Assembly (NCBI RefSeq): GCF_016859285.1
Contig: NC_053405.1
Coordinates: 2,547,260 to 2,611,259 of the forward strand
Direction: 5' to 3'
Length of the DNA: 64,000 nt
Origin: Xiphias gladius
Lineage: Eukaryota > Chordata > Actinopteri > Istiophoriformes > Xiphiidae
Of the stretch, positions 52,026-63,345 are shown in pieces (positions within the stretch are counted from its first letter, which is position 1; every line of letters begins with the position of its first letter). Position numbers and translations under genes: made by a program. The notes beneath the pieces were generated by a model that made no database searches, was not told the origin of the DNA, and worked only from the letters and a program-made list of their open reading frames with translations.

Positions 52026-53838
52026 TTTGACATTTGTGCTGATCATTATACTGAGTACTTTTCTCCCCACTGCAGCTGGAGCACTTCTGTGTCTTAACTT
52101 GCGCAGATGAGGTCTGTTCTAGCGCAGCACTAATGCCATGTTCCTCAGAGACGATGCGTACAACTGCCTCCATTCAAGGTAGCCTTTTCTTCATGCCAGT
52201 CTTTTACTTTTCAGTGAAATACATGTGTATCGAAGTTATATGTGCTTTCGATCGACATTAACAAACTGCACTATGACCCTGTAGCCACTTCACCTGGGCC
52301 GCAGCGATTCTTCTCTGGGTTTGCGTCTCCCTCCCTGTGTCCAGCCACAGGCTCTCAGATATTCTCAGCCAACTTGGGTTTTCCAAGTGTTGTTGTATCT
52401 GCTAAGTGCTGCAACATAGATAACTGCAACTCAGAAACTTCAGCTTGTAAGTGAAGATAGATAAATTTCTTGTTTAAGATAAGGAAAGATAAGCCAAATA
52501 GGAACTCTTCTTACATGTTCTACTTTCATTTTGTGACATGTAAATGTTCTCTCTCCCTCAAATAAATGATGCCGTTCTTTTCTGTTTCAGTACCTTTTGC
52601 TCAGCCAGATAACGGACTACCGTGTTTCTCTTGTAACCCCACCACCTCTCAGTGCACCACTCAATTACAGTGTAGGGGAGCGGAAGACGGCTGCTTTCAA
52701 GCAAGTGGTGAGTCTTCGTGTTACACTGTCTCCTAATCTGTTGTACAACTTCAAAGTATTTCAGACAAAGTCTGACTTGCGAATTCTGGAAAATCAACCA
52801 GTGGAGGAAAGTAATGAAATACATTTACTCAAGTACTAAACTTTAGGGCAATTTGAATTCACTTTTACATTTATACTTGCATTATATTTTACTTTACACT
52901 TCTAATCTGTTACGTTACAGGGGTTAAACTTTTCCCTCTAGCTCGTTCCTTTACATATTAAGGTTTTATGACAGATCATCTTACACGTGACCAGTTACAA
53001 ATTTGTAACAGTGATCCAATTAGGACTGCATTTAACAGTTATTTTCTCAATTAATAATTTATCCTGTTAAGCAGCTAGAACATGAGAAAGATGCCCTTCA
53101 CAATTTTCTGGAGATAAAGGTGATGGTATCAACTCTGTTGTTTTGTCCAACCAAGAGTCCAAACGAAGAGATATTCAATTCACTATCTAATGTAAGACAA
53201 GGAAAAGCAAAAAAGCCATTAAATTGTACAATTTCTGCTTGAAAATGTACTTAAATGATTATTTGATCATCAAAATAGTTGACCATTAACTTTCTTTTCA
53301 ACTTTCTAGGCAATTAACCGACTAATCACTGCAGCTCTAAGTAAAATGAAGTAGAAAATATATATAATAACAGAACAGTCTGAGAGGGACCATTCTGGAT
53401 GAGGACCACACATCTGAAAACATCACTGTTGGATGTGGTTGGATGTGATCAGTGATGTCACCAGGTCCTGGAGTACACCGGATGTCAGCGTAACCAAGAT
53501 TTTCCACATGACTCTTCTTGAAATAAGTTAACTGACGACAATAGAGTTTTATAGTAACACAGTGATTTTTCATCTACAGTGACCAGTGGGGCCCATCATG
53601 TTTCCAGCCTTTGGCTGCGCACCTACGAACCTGTGCACAGCTGCCACCAGCCTGGGAAGCCTACTTTTCACGCAAAAATCTTGCCGCCACCATCAGTGGA
53701 CTAACCTGCTGTGGGACCAGTTTGTGTAATGCTGTCACAACAACGACCTCCGCCCCCAAAAACAACAACGACTGCCCCGACGACAACACCCTCCGCCTCA
53801 GCAACACAATTGGCCACAACTACACATACTGCCAGTGA
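52026..53838 (+). pseudogene. Ly6/uPAR-domain (three-finger) protein relic, frameshifted
   Basis: Four exon-like blocks together look like a secreted or GPI-linked two-domain Ly6/uPAR protein. Block 1 (to 52178) gives a hydrophobic leader, FVLIIILSTFLPTAAGALLC, then TCADEVCSS and MPCSSETM. Block 2 (ends 52446, donor GTAAGT) gives SPSLCPATGS, LGFPSVVVSAKCC and NIDNCNSETS, where CCNIDNCN is the closing LU motif. Block 3 (52591-52707) gives PCFSCNPTTSQC and a second domain start. Block 4 (from 53580) gives FGCAPTNLC and, in another frame, GLTCCGTSLCN. Reading through needs three single-base slips: in AA at 52096-52097, GGGG at 53588-53591 and AAAAA at 53674-53678. Expected cysteines are Arg (52157-52159) and Phe (52320-52322), and no ATG starts the leader. 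I call it a pseudogene. It is not a recognisable toxin. Sequencing error is the alternative. Confidence 0.7.
53022..53339. mobile_element. MITE-like element with AGRGCTGCA ends, second copy
   Basis: It starts AGGACTGCATTTAACAG and ends CTAATCACTGCAGCTCT, the same terminal type as the element at 36863-37153. It sits in the intron between blocks 3 and 4 of the Ly6-like relic and has no coding capacity. Confidence 0.6.
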
Positions 53839-54417
53839 CGCCTGTTGAATCGGACTGGCCATGATCCACCTGCTGCTCGGAGTCCATGTCTTTACCCTCT
53901 ATTAGAAGATGGAAAAAAATGGATGAAGCACCTTTGAAGCCACCAGGAGGTCTCTGAAAGCTCCTTTTGAAACTTGGGTTTATTGCTCACTCACTTGTCG
54001 CCAAATTGATAATAATAATTGAAGAATTGGGCCCCTTTTCTCTAAATTTTTTTTTTTTTCTTTTCGTGAGACTTTAATAAAACCCAAAATTTCGAAAAAT
54101 ATTTGAAGTGCTGACTCTTCTGTCTGACACAAATTGGGCTTGCACAGTTGATGAAGGTGACAAAATATGGAAATGACCATAAATTAGTGTTATTACACCA
54201 AATAAGGAAATGCATATATTTGGTATGTTATAGGGGCGATGCATGAAGAAACATGATTTCATTTTTTTTTGTTTGGCAAAAAGTCTTTCACAGACAAAGA
54301 AATCTACAGTGTGTTATCCTACAGTCTGACACGACTGATGTTTTGGGGACAAGTAGAGGCAGTAAAACACTGGAACATAAACTCAGCAGCGAGGCATCAG
54401 TCTCATCACAGTAAGCG

Positions 54418-54423
54418 TTTATT
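54418..54423 (-). terminator. Probable polyadenylation signal of gpx7
   Basis: AATAAA on the minus strand lies about 335 bp past the gpx7 stop codon. This gives a 3' UTR of ordinary length and is the best-placed hexamer I see. Confidence 0.55.
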
Positions 54424-54757
54424 CCACAGATCAGAATGAATAAAAAAAACACCGAACATATAATCCACGTGACTAACAAACAGCGAAACAGGAGCTCTTT
54501 GGCTTTAAACTGCAGCTTCGAGTGTCACACACCTGATCCATTAAGTTGACTTTGACTGTAAAAAAAAAAACATAGTGGTGTTTTAATCAGTGCTTTCAGA
54601 AAGCAAGTAGGATTTGCTTTCGCTGTGTGAAGTGAATTGAATGGTTTGTTCTAACGAAGCCGGATCGTACGAGCCACATAAACGTGTTCAGTCCATCCCT
54701 TCGGTGAAATCTCGAGCTGCAGATCACTGTGTAGCGAATGGCCTTCAAACGAGGGGG

Positions 54758-57700
54758 CTAAAGCTCTTCTTTCTTCTTTAGGATGATCTGCCGCACCATT
54801 TCGGCTATTTTTGGTCGGATTTCTTTGACGGAAACTTTTGGTCCCCATGCGTCCACCACTTTGCCATTCACATCAATTAGATACTTCCAGAAATTCCAGT
54901 CAGGCTCCTTGCCAGACGACTCTGCAGAGGATGAGAGAAGAAGAAAGAAGTCAAAGATTCAAAAGCATCCTTTCAAACAGGAGTGTTCAGTATATTACAG
55001 TGTTTTCCATTTGGGCTTCCGCCCTTCTTCCTAACGTTCTTCTGTTGACTCATTCTTATTTTCTTCTTCCCTTCTGTTTTCTTTCTTGGCGTCAAGACCA
55101 ACTGGAAGCAAACAGATCGTGACACCACCTCTGCCCTTTCTCCAACATCTCAAACAGCTTTGTGTAGAGCGGTATTCATTTTCATTGTTTTGTCTTTTGT
55201 GTAGATGTAATCTCTCAGAAGGACGGATTTTCAGGACCTGCAGTGATGATCTCCTTCCCCGCAGACACGGACCCACGCTCGGTAAAGACTAAACCTCCTG
55301 ACCCAGCGACGTTTCGTTATTTATCTCTGTTTTGTCTTTGTTTCCAAATCACTGCAGAGCTTCCAGGCAAAATTTTCTCGTATTTGCCAAAATAAATAAA
55401 TAGATAAATAAATAATACGATTTTAAAATTTAAAAAACTACGATGCTTCCTTTTTTTCACATCACCGACCCCTCCCACATCCCTTGCCATCCCACAATGC
55501 CTTGAGAACTGATCCCGTCCCACGGAAGATGGGCAGGTCGTGTCCCATCAGTGGCTCGTACTTCATTCTTTTCACTTCTTCCTTTCTTGCGTCCCATCAG
55601 TTTTTCTTTCCTTCTTTTGTTCGCTGCCACCGTTTATTCTTTTTTCTTTCGCACTACTTTTAACAGGTCTCTTCTCCTGACAACTCTTCCTCCTGCTTCT
55701 TCTAATTTTACAGCTTTGCAATAGCACAACTTTTCAATTCATCAGTTCTCGATTCGTTTTTTTTTTTAAATATGCATTATAGAATTTTAGTCTTTAAAGG
55801 ACAAGTGTTCCGTTTTATGAAGTCTCACACCTTGGCCAAACCCAGCTTCCCTCTGACGCAGTCGACCAGCACAAAGACTCTCTTCCCCTGCGGTTAAGCC
55901 TGTAACAGCTGTGTACGTGATGTCGGTATCGGTGTGTTTAGTATGTGCGGTCCGAGCTCTGTTCTTCGTGTCACATTAATTCTTGTCATTTCCGAATATC
56001 TAACATCTATTCCTTGTAATGATTTGATGTCTTTCGGGCTAATCGGCTCAATTGAGAATTGACCTTCGAGCGATTCGAGAAAAGACACTTCACATCTCAC
56101 TCACCGACGAGGTACTTGTAGACATTGTTGGCTCCCGTTCCTACGACGGCGATCTTGCTGAACAGGGGGAAGGAGACGCCGTAGACTCCGCGCACGAAGC
56201 TGTCGATCTCCTTGTCGCTGCCGGGCTCCTGCTGCCCAAACTGGTTGCAGGGGAACGCCAGCACATTGAAGTGATACGGCCCAAAGTCCCGCTGGAGCTG
56301 CTGCAGGTCCTTGTAGTGTTGCTCGGTGAAGCCGCACTCGCTGGCTACGTTCACCACCAGGGACACCTGGAGCCAGAGAAGCGCACTGTGAAACGCCACA
56401 AAGACGGTCCTGACCGTCCCCCCGACCAGCAACCAGCAGACAGCTGTCCACATCTGTGCGCATCATCTGTTAGTTTGTTAGTTTGGGACCATCAGTAGCT
56501 GGAGCTTCAAAAGAAGCTTCAAAAGAAGCTCCAGCTACTTTTTAAACATTGTTTTACTATGACGGTGTTTTTTACCCCACGAGATACTATGATCTTTTCC
56601 CTCTTGGTCTCCTCCATGGTCATGTACTTTTACTCAAGTGCTGTACTCAAGTAAAACTTTGAGATACCTGTACTTTATTGGAGTTTTTCCATTTAATGCT
56701 ACATTAAATATATTTATTTTATACACACACACACACGCACACATATATGTATATATATAATATATAGAAAATGTGGAGCCAGAGGATAATTGGTGTGTTG
56801 GCCTGTACGGGTCCACCCGTACTGGTGAAGGGCGCGGAAACAGCTGAGTATGGTAGCGAGGGGGTTACCACATGTTACGGCTTCACGCCTCGCGGGCCGG
56901 TTGGGTCGCCAATGCTTTGAGTCCCCCCCCCGTCCCACCACAGACCGGCAGCAGTCTGACGGTCCCATCGTCTACTGCTGACACCTAGCGTCGCGCTGAA
57001 GCAACTCCGGGTCGGGTGGACCTGAAAACGAATCGCGGAGGTACGTTCATTATCACCGAGTCCCGACTGGAGGGCGCGCGGTGCACTGGCCGCAGAGCGT
57101 TGAGTAACTGGGCCTGGAAACCGCGTAAATGACGAGGCCTCCGCGTGAGGAGACTGGGGACAAGGGGAAGGCTACACGGTTCAGTCGGGAGGGAAAGCGT
57201 GGGCGTCCTCATGTGAAGTAAACGTCCCTTCCACTGTCGCGTCAATACCGTGTCTCCCCCTAATGAACACAGTTTCTACCTTCCTCCGACCTGTTCGCAT
57301 CCAGGGACAAAGCTGACCTGCGCCGAACCGCGCTCCACCGGCCAACCGCACCGAAGAAACGCCGCCCTGCGTGCAAACACGCCGGACGGCACGGCGACGA
57401 GGCGGTATGCGGGCCGGGGTGTACTCGCGCGGCCCCCCGTCCCCTCTCTGCGCTTTAACCACACAGCGAGGGGAACGAGAAGCTCGACTTCCGCCACCCA
57501 GCACTGTGCCCCCGCGAACACCCAGTATTCATGCAAACACTCCACGTTTCGTCCATTTCTCTTTTCCTCTCCCTCGTCCCTCGTCTTCCACGGCACCTAC
57601 GGCGGGAAGCGGCAAAGCGGTTTAGCGCGCCCCGGATTCAGACAGCACGACGGGACGACCCGCTTGATGAGGTCGTCTGTATAAAGGGGTTAGAGGCTGC

Positions 57701-59238
57701 GATGAACGGCTCTGTTAATGGTGGGTAAATAATCTGCTAATGCCTAATAGGTCAGTTGTAAGCCATCATTAGGAGCAACTCTTCGGGGTTGCCAGGTTGT
57801 GGAAAACCCTCCTCCAGCACAGACGCTTTGCTCGTCCTCTCAGCTCTTTCATTCATCGGGGAGACCCCTTTAGCGGACTCTCTGACCGCATGTCTCCCCC
57901 GGGAAAGTGCCACGGGACGTCTGGACCATAACACATGTACACACATGTACTGACGCCTGAAACGTCAGACTTATCATGGTGCAACCACGAACTGACACAC
58001 ACGCGTAAGAGCGTGACTGCCTGTTGCCCCCCCGCGCAAAACAAAGCAGGTACGAACGCGGAGAGAAAAAAAATACACGAGTTGCGAGATGCTGATGCTA
58101 AAGGTCTGTTTTTAGGACATTTTGAAGCGAAGGAGTCCCGGTTCTGTTGTTAGAAGGGAGACCGCCGTGCGCCAGTGTCGGTAGTAAACTGCCCCGTAGT
58201 AATCCAGCTGTGGCAAACCACTGGTGAATACTTCTGTCAGTCCGCCGTGGCCGCAGTCATTAATAGAGGCTGAGGAGATTTTTCACTTTTTCCTACGAGT
58301 CATCAGCAAAAGTCAGCCGGTCGGTTCCAGGGCGACCCGCCAAGTCCGCGGCTGTAACTGTGGAGGAAACGGGCAGTTCGTGGACGGAGTTTGGTCCGGA
58401 CGTCCTGCGGCGCTCCTCCGGGAGAAAAGTGCTCAAGCAGTCCTCTGGAGAGGTCTCTGGACGAGGACCCTCCGCAGCCTTCTTATCGGCGGCTTATAAC
58501 GGACCCATAAAGCATTTATCAACCATCTAGTGCATCTCATGAGCCCTTCACAAAGGCCGCCTCATCAGACAGTGGTACCGAGGTACCCCGTGAATGGAGA
58601 GCCGAGTTAAACCGTCACCTACAGACAAAACCGAGTAAGTTCAGTCTCATTCAGTGACTCCGACGCGCTAAATAAAGTGGGCCGCAGTCCCGGGCGTCAA
58701 ATCGATCTACCGTGGGCGGACCGGGGCTGACCCGACCGAGGGACCCGGACCTGGCTTGAGTGGGAAGCGCTTTGAAAACGCTACGAAGCTGCTGCTGCTG
58801 CTGCTGCTGCAGGGGCTCTGCAGGCCTCTTGCCACGTAGGCCAGCGGGGCTGCGAGACGGGACATCCCGGGCGGGCTACGGTGGAACCGATCCGCAGCGC
58901 TGCTACGTTAGTTACACCCACAGACCAAGTGTTAAGTGGGAGACGCAAAACCAACAAGCCAGCAAGCAAACAAACAAACAAAGAAACAATTTCCCATGCA
59001 ACGCTCATTCATGCAACCGGTCGACGGGCAGAGACTGGTCCCAGTACAGACACTGGAACATCACCGGTGTAAACTGTTAAACTCGGCTGTGCAGACCCAG
59101 ACTTACCGAGCCCCGGTATTTTTCCAGGGACACTAACTTCCCCCTGCTGTTGACTAATTTAAAAGTGTAAAAGTCTTTCTGTTTGCTCTCAGTGAGGCTG
59201 AGCAGAGTCAGTAACACGGCGAGCGCCCCGAGAAGCAT
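54758..59238 (-). CDS. gpx7: Glutathione peroxidase 7, ER-lumen cysteine peroxidase, three exons, 185 aa
   Basis: GPx7 is a monomeric ER peroxidase that uses hydrogen peroxide to oxidise protein disulfide isomerases and so supports oxidative folding. Exons, 5' to 3', are 59238-59107, 56366-56105 and 54921-54758, total 558 nt (human 187 aa as recalled). Residues 1-18 form a signal peptide (MLLGALAVLLTLLSLTES). The peroxidatic residue is Cys55 in VVNVASECGFT, with a normal TGC codon and no Sec. Cys84 lies in AFPCNQFGQQEP, and Trp140-Asn141 in DWNFWKYL completes the active-site set. The C terminus KEEL is a KDEL-type ER retrieval signal. The absence of a second hydrophobic segment and the segment GKLVSLEKYRGS favour gpx7 over gpx8. 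The second intron (1.2 kb) and the CpG-rich first intron (2.7 kb) have GT-AG ends. The open frame that begins upstream of exon 2 in intron 1 is not the true start. Confidence 0.97.
56494..56539. repeat. Perfect 15-bp inverted repeat with palindromic spacer
   Basis: AGTAGCTGGAGCTTC at 56494-56508 is matched by its exact reverse complement at 56525-56539. The 16-base spacer contains the palindrome GAAGCTTC flanked by A runs. It lies in gpx7 intron 1, about 130 bp upstream of exon 2 on the minus strand. Confidence 0.95.
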
Positions 59239-59420
59239 CTTCACGGTCAAACTGCCAACGCAACAGCCGGGGGAACTTCGTCGAAACTCCCCCGCCGGTG
59301 AAGCTGGAGACAGGGAGCACAGCGCTTCCAGGACCGGGCGTCCCTTTCAAAACAAAAGCCGCGCCGACCGCTTGGGCGTCCGGAAAACCGAGCGGAGCTG
59401 AAACGATCCGGCAGCTCATC
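56850..59420. other. CpG-rich stretch covering gpx7 intron 1, exon 1 and promoter
   Basis: CpG dinucleotides are dense throughout, in contrast to AT-rich DNA on both sides. The stretch includes gpx7 exon 1 (59238-59107), the presumed promoter to its right and most of intron 1. A (GCT)8 run lies at about 58788-58811. Several open frames of 60-144 codons on both strands are by-products of high G+C. It behaves like an unusually long CpG island. No second gene is recognisable in it. Confidence 0.55.
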
Positions 59421-61230
59421 GGTTGGTTAAGTAGTGGCAACATGTTTGATAACTGATTAATCATTTAAGTCATATCTAAAAAAATGAAAAACAAAAATAT
59501 ATCACCACTGGTGCCAGTTTCACAAGGGGAATATTTGCTAGTTTCCCAGTTTTCTGTGATATTGAACTTAACATCTTTGGCTTTTTGACCTTTTTTTTTT
59601 TTTTACTACTTTCTGGCACTTTATTTACTAAACAATCAGTCTATACTAGATACATGGAAATTAAGCATTTGGATAAAACAGGACTTTACAACAAACGACA
59701 AACAAATTTTAATTTCAATTTCCCAAGCATATACCCCAAGTCTGCAGTACAAATTTGTATTTTTCGTTTCGTTTTCTTTTCTTGTTGAAATGCAGTTCTG
59801 CACATTTGAGTATTTAATTTTGTTCACTCACTTATTTAAATGTATCCATAATTATATTTCTTTTTATTTTCATTTGTCATTGTTATTTCAATTTTTCAAG
59901 TTTTTTTTAAGTCCCTGCACATTCATGCTCTGTCAAAATTATGCAATAGTAATGTTTAACAGAGTTTGTCACAGTTTTGACCTACCATGAGTATTTTTAA
60001 GATTGAAACGTTCCAACAGCCTTATTTTTCCAGTTTTGTAGTAAAATTAGTTTATTACTGTAGTTTATTTGTCAAGGGTAATGACCACAGATGAGAATAA
60101 ACAATACATGAACCATTAATATTTTAGAGGGCTAAAGCTTTTCATTTGTTGGACAATGACTGTCTTTTAACGTTAAATGGAAGCCAAAAATTTAAATATA
60201 ATAGAATTTGGTGGCCCACAGAAAGCTACAAACATGTTCAAACCAGTGAAAGTCCTTTTCGTCCCAATCAGCACGTGACACTTTTGTTGATTTGCTGGAC
60301 CAAATGTGTGCTATATGCAGATGAGGGGTCTCAAGCTTTATTTTGAAGGTGTAATGGATAGAGAAGAATTGGAAGTGGGACAAAAACTTTTCAACCTCTC
60401 CCTCTCAGCTCATTAGGAATGCACACCATGACCTACTTCTTCTGGAGGAAAACAAATGAACACAATCCAAAAGTGCAGCACAAAACCTAACCTGTCTGCA
60501 TACGTAGGCTTATTCCTCCGTAAGTGAAGTTTTCCCAAACTGGGTCTCATTTGTGTGGGTATTTAGGCTATGTCACATTCCTAACCAGAGTGTAATTACA
60601 CAGAGTTGAGATGGGGTATTTTGGTTACGTCCTGTGTTTCGGGGGGGGGGTGTTTGGTTGGAGTGAATGGCCTACATACTGCATGCCAAAATAAATGAAT
60701 AAATTACCCCGTGAAGTGGCCCACAGAGTGTAATTTATTTTTTTTGTTGCATCGCGTTACCCAATATCCAGATTATTTAAAAAAAAAAGATATGTCAAGA
60801 TACAGTGTGTGAAAGCAGGAACATTTTCAACATTTAACTGTGTTTATTCTTATGTACAAAGTAACCGAGACTTTTTTGACGGAGACATCAACTTCTTAAA
60901 AAGTAAAGGAATGAAAGGTACAACATATGTCTTGTCTCAGCTCTTTAAAAAATATGTCTTCTGCTACATTTCCAATCAGTAACGTTTACATCAGATCGTT
61001 AATGATGCAACGGGTTTCTGAAGAGAAAGGAGATGACAGCTCTGAATTAGCCTCAAAATGACATTTGGAACTGCATTGCATTCCCTAACCCTCGGGAGTA
61101 GCCTTCACCCTATATTTGTTAATAAAATCCCTATAGAAAAAACAAAAAACAAAAAAAACCTTCCAAAATGTTCCTAATTTTGGATAACAATATACAGTAT
61201 GCACTAAGAATACCACAATTTTTTCTATAT
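59420..61230. other. AT-rich interval right of gpx7, no supported gene
   Basis: No exon with protein likeness was seen on either strand. The interval is AT-rich with several poly-T runs and a poly-G run near 60642. A fragment near 59430-59470 (TGATAACTGATTAATCAT) recalls the AT-rich MITE-like element found elsewhere in the window. Confidence 0.5.
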
Positions 61231-61722
61231 ACAGTACTGTGCAAAAGTCTTAGGCACTTTAGATGTTTAGAATTCCTCAGCAAGGAGTCTGATCGGTCCC
61301 AAATTCATTCTGCAGCAGGACGACGAGCCCAAACACACGGACAGAGTCACAAAGAGCTGGCTTCAGAGACAAGAAGAACAAGGAGCCCTGCAACAGACGG
61401 TCTGGCCCCCACAGGGCCCTGATCTCGACATGATGGAGACATTCTGGGATCACGTGAAGAGACAGAAGACAGTGACACAGACTAAAACCTCAGAAAACCT
61501 GTGGCAAGTTCTCCAAGATCCTTAGAACAACCTACCTGCCGAGAACCTTGAGAAACCTGTTCAGCTGTACCGAGGAGAACTGCTGATGTTTTTAAGGCAA
61601 AGGATGGCCACAGCAAATAGGGACTTGTTAACAAGTTAAACTGTAAATTAAAACAATTTATTGCATAATTTCTGAAAACATCTCCACTTTACGTTTAGTG
61701 CCCTAAAACTTTTGCACAGCAA
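61231..61722 (+). mobile_element. Internally deleted Tc1/mariner transposon relic
   Basis: The left end reads CTGTGCAAAAGTCTTAGGCAC and the right end, in reverse complement, reads CTGTGCAAAAGTTTTAGGGCAC, shown here by key part GTGCAAAAG, so the ends are inverted repeats. Inside, from 61301, a plus-strand frame gives QQDDEPKHT and PQGPDLDMMETFWDHVK. These correspond to the second Asp and the final Glu regions of a DD34E Tc1-like transposase. The N-terminal DNA-binding half is missing. The frame is cut by a TAG at 61523-61525 where Trp is expected, then continues through NNLPAENLEK. It is not functional. Confidence 0.8.
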
Positions 61723-61832
61723 GGAAATGTTGTTTTCTACTTTCGTCTCACTTTGATATTTTGAAGTGTCCTTGTACTTTAGTGTTGAGTAATAAATAGA
61801 GAAGGATAGAAGGAAAAAAGAAAGAAAGAAAT

Positions 61833-61859
61833 AGAGAGAGAGAGAGAGAGAGAGAGAGA
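61833..61859. repeat. (AG)n microsatellite
   Basis: This is a pure AG run preceded by AAAGAAAGAAA, just past the right end of the Tc1-like relic. Confidence 0.9.
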
Positions 61860-61974
61860 AGGGGTAACACTGTCCATTCTCTAGGGTTCCCGAGCGGTAC
61901 CTGAACGCAGCACGTTGCACGCCCCTTTTCATCATCACTGGCACTCCCACAATGCAGCGGGATAATGTATTAAC

Positions 61975-62347
61975 ATGGCGTCAATGGTTGCTGTTTTGAC
62001 CAGGGCCGTGGGATCTGAAAAACATTATGTAGAACAGAACCATGGAGACAGCTAAACAATAATCCGAAATCGACTTTCGAGCTCGAAAGTAAGTTAATAC
62101 GCGCTCTTGAGTGTTGTAACGGTCGAAGCCGCCTTTTCCTGCTTTTAATGACTTGCTGCTGTGTGGCAGCTGGGTGCCAGTATTATTTATTTCCCGTTAG
62201 CTCTCTCAGCCGGACGACCGGGCACAGCGGCTAACGATAGTTAGCTCACGGAGGCAGCTAACGGCAAAGTCGGTTAAACAGAGAGAGTCCCCTGGATGTC
62301 AGCGCGGTTCCTCTCTATAACACGGGAAACACTTTTTGGTTTTAATG
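61975..62347 (+). promoter_or_regulatory. Possible promoter and first exon of a plus-strand gene beyond the window
   Basis: The region is CpG-rich, free of obvious repeats, and contains two good donor-like sites on the plus strand: CGAAA followed by GTAAGTT near 62090, and TTTTAATG followed by GTGAGC at 62347/62348. An ATG in good context at about 61975 opens only 26 codons. In human, GPX7 lies head-to-head with TUT4. If order is conserved this could be the tut4 first exon, but no tut4 coding sequence is visible. The assignment is a guess. Confidence 0.3.
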
Positions 62348-62689
62348 GTGAGCATTCCTCTAAGTCGATAATATCTGTGTGCTTTCGTTTCTGTTTTGGA
62401 AGTTGCGCTAACGTTAAGTCCCGGTGTTGTGTCGAAGTCCGCCCCCCCTCTCCTCCTCCTCCTTCTCCTTCTTCTTCTCCTTCTCCTCCTCACAGTTTCT
62501 GTTTCTCCCTCACCTGAACCACACAATATCGGCTATCACCCGGCCAGTCACGTCTGCGACGCGAAACCACGATCCAACATGAAACCCAAAATTAACCCCT
62601 TGCTAACCCCTAAAGAGGAAGCAGACTTCGACACAACATCTCTACGCTGGCTCCGTTCACGTGGGATGTGTTTGTGTTTAGTAGTAGTG

Positions 62690-63331
62690 GAAAGTAACTA
62701 AGTACATTTAAGTACAGTGTTGAGGTACTTGTATGTGAGTATTTCTATTTGATGCTACTTACTACTCCTATTCCACCGTATTTCAGGGGGAAATGTTGCA
62801 CTTTTCACTCCACTAAATTTACCTGGCAGATGTAGTTCCGAGTTACTTTTCAGATTAAGACGCCGCATACAGTGTAATGATCACGTTAAAGTTACAGTTT
62901 AATCCAGTGGTTCCAAATCATTTTGGCTTGTGACCCCGTCAGATACCAATGAGCCACAAAGGCGGTCTCCCATTTGAAACTCTGTGATTGGTTTCTTTGA
63001 ATAACTGTTTGAGGCCCAAATTGGTAAAATTATCAAATATTTTCAGCAAAAAGAATACAAAATAAAAGAAAAACAAACAACAATTGAATGCAAATTTGTA
63101 TAGCAAGAAGTAGTTTTTCTTATTTGCTGTCCCATTGATCATCTCAGCACACCTCAGATTTATCTGGTGACCCTGTGGAGGGGCCCAACCCCTAGATTGG
63201 GAAACCCTGGACTAAACTGACCAACTCTAAATTAAGAATTTAAAATTAGCTCCACCCCGAGCAGCTGCGACAGTAAAATGCTGCTTTACACACTGATGCT
63301 TCAGTAATAAAAATTTAATAATGTAATATAA

Positions 63332-63345
<14 letters not shown>
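62690..63345. repeat. Composite dispersed repeat, copy 2
   Basis: Part A begins AGTGGAAAGTAACTAAGTAC and contains TTGATGCTACTTACTACTCC. Part B contains CCAGTGGTTCCAAATCATTT, GGGGCCCAACCCCTAGATTG and GACAGTAAAATGCTGC. These follow the same order and orientation as copy 1 at 43480-43935. Part A fragments also occur at about 52800-52950 and 56620-56710. Confidence 0.65.

Noticed and set aside
56097-56453. Longer gpx7 start inside intron 1 (ATG at 56453)
   Set aside because: The residues before VSLVVNVASECGF are not GPx-like, and a proper signal-peptide exon exists at 59238-59107 in matching phase.
57250-57684. 144-codon plus-strand frame and opposing 107- and 106-codon frames
   Set aside because: They lie in CpG-rich gpx7 intron 1, where stops are rare, and both strands are open without protein likeness.
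62396-62701. 101-codon plus-strand frame containing MKPKINPLLTPKEEADFD
   Set aside because: It begins in a Leu/Pro-rich pyrimidine run and ends in a dispersed repeat. The middle part looks somewhat protein-like but has no recognised match, so it is not annotated.
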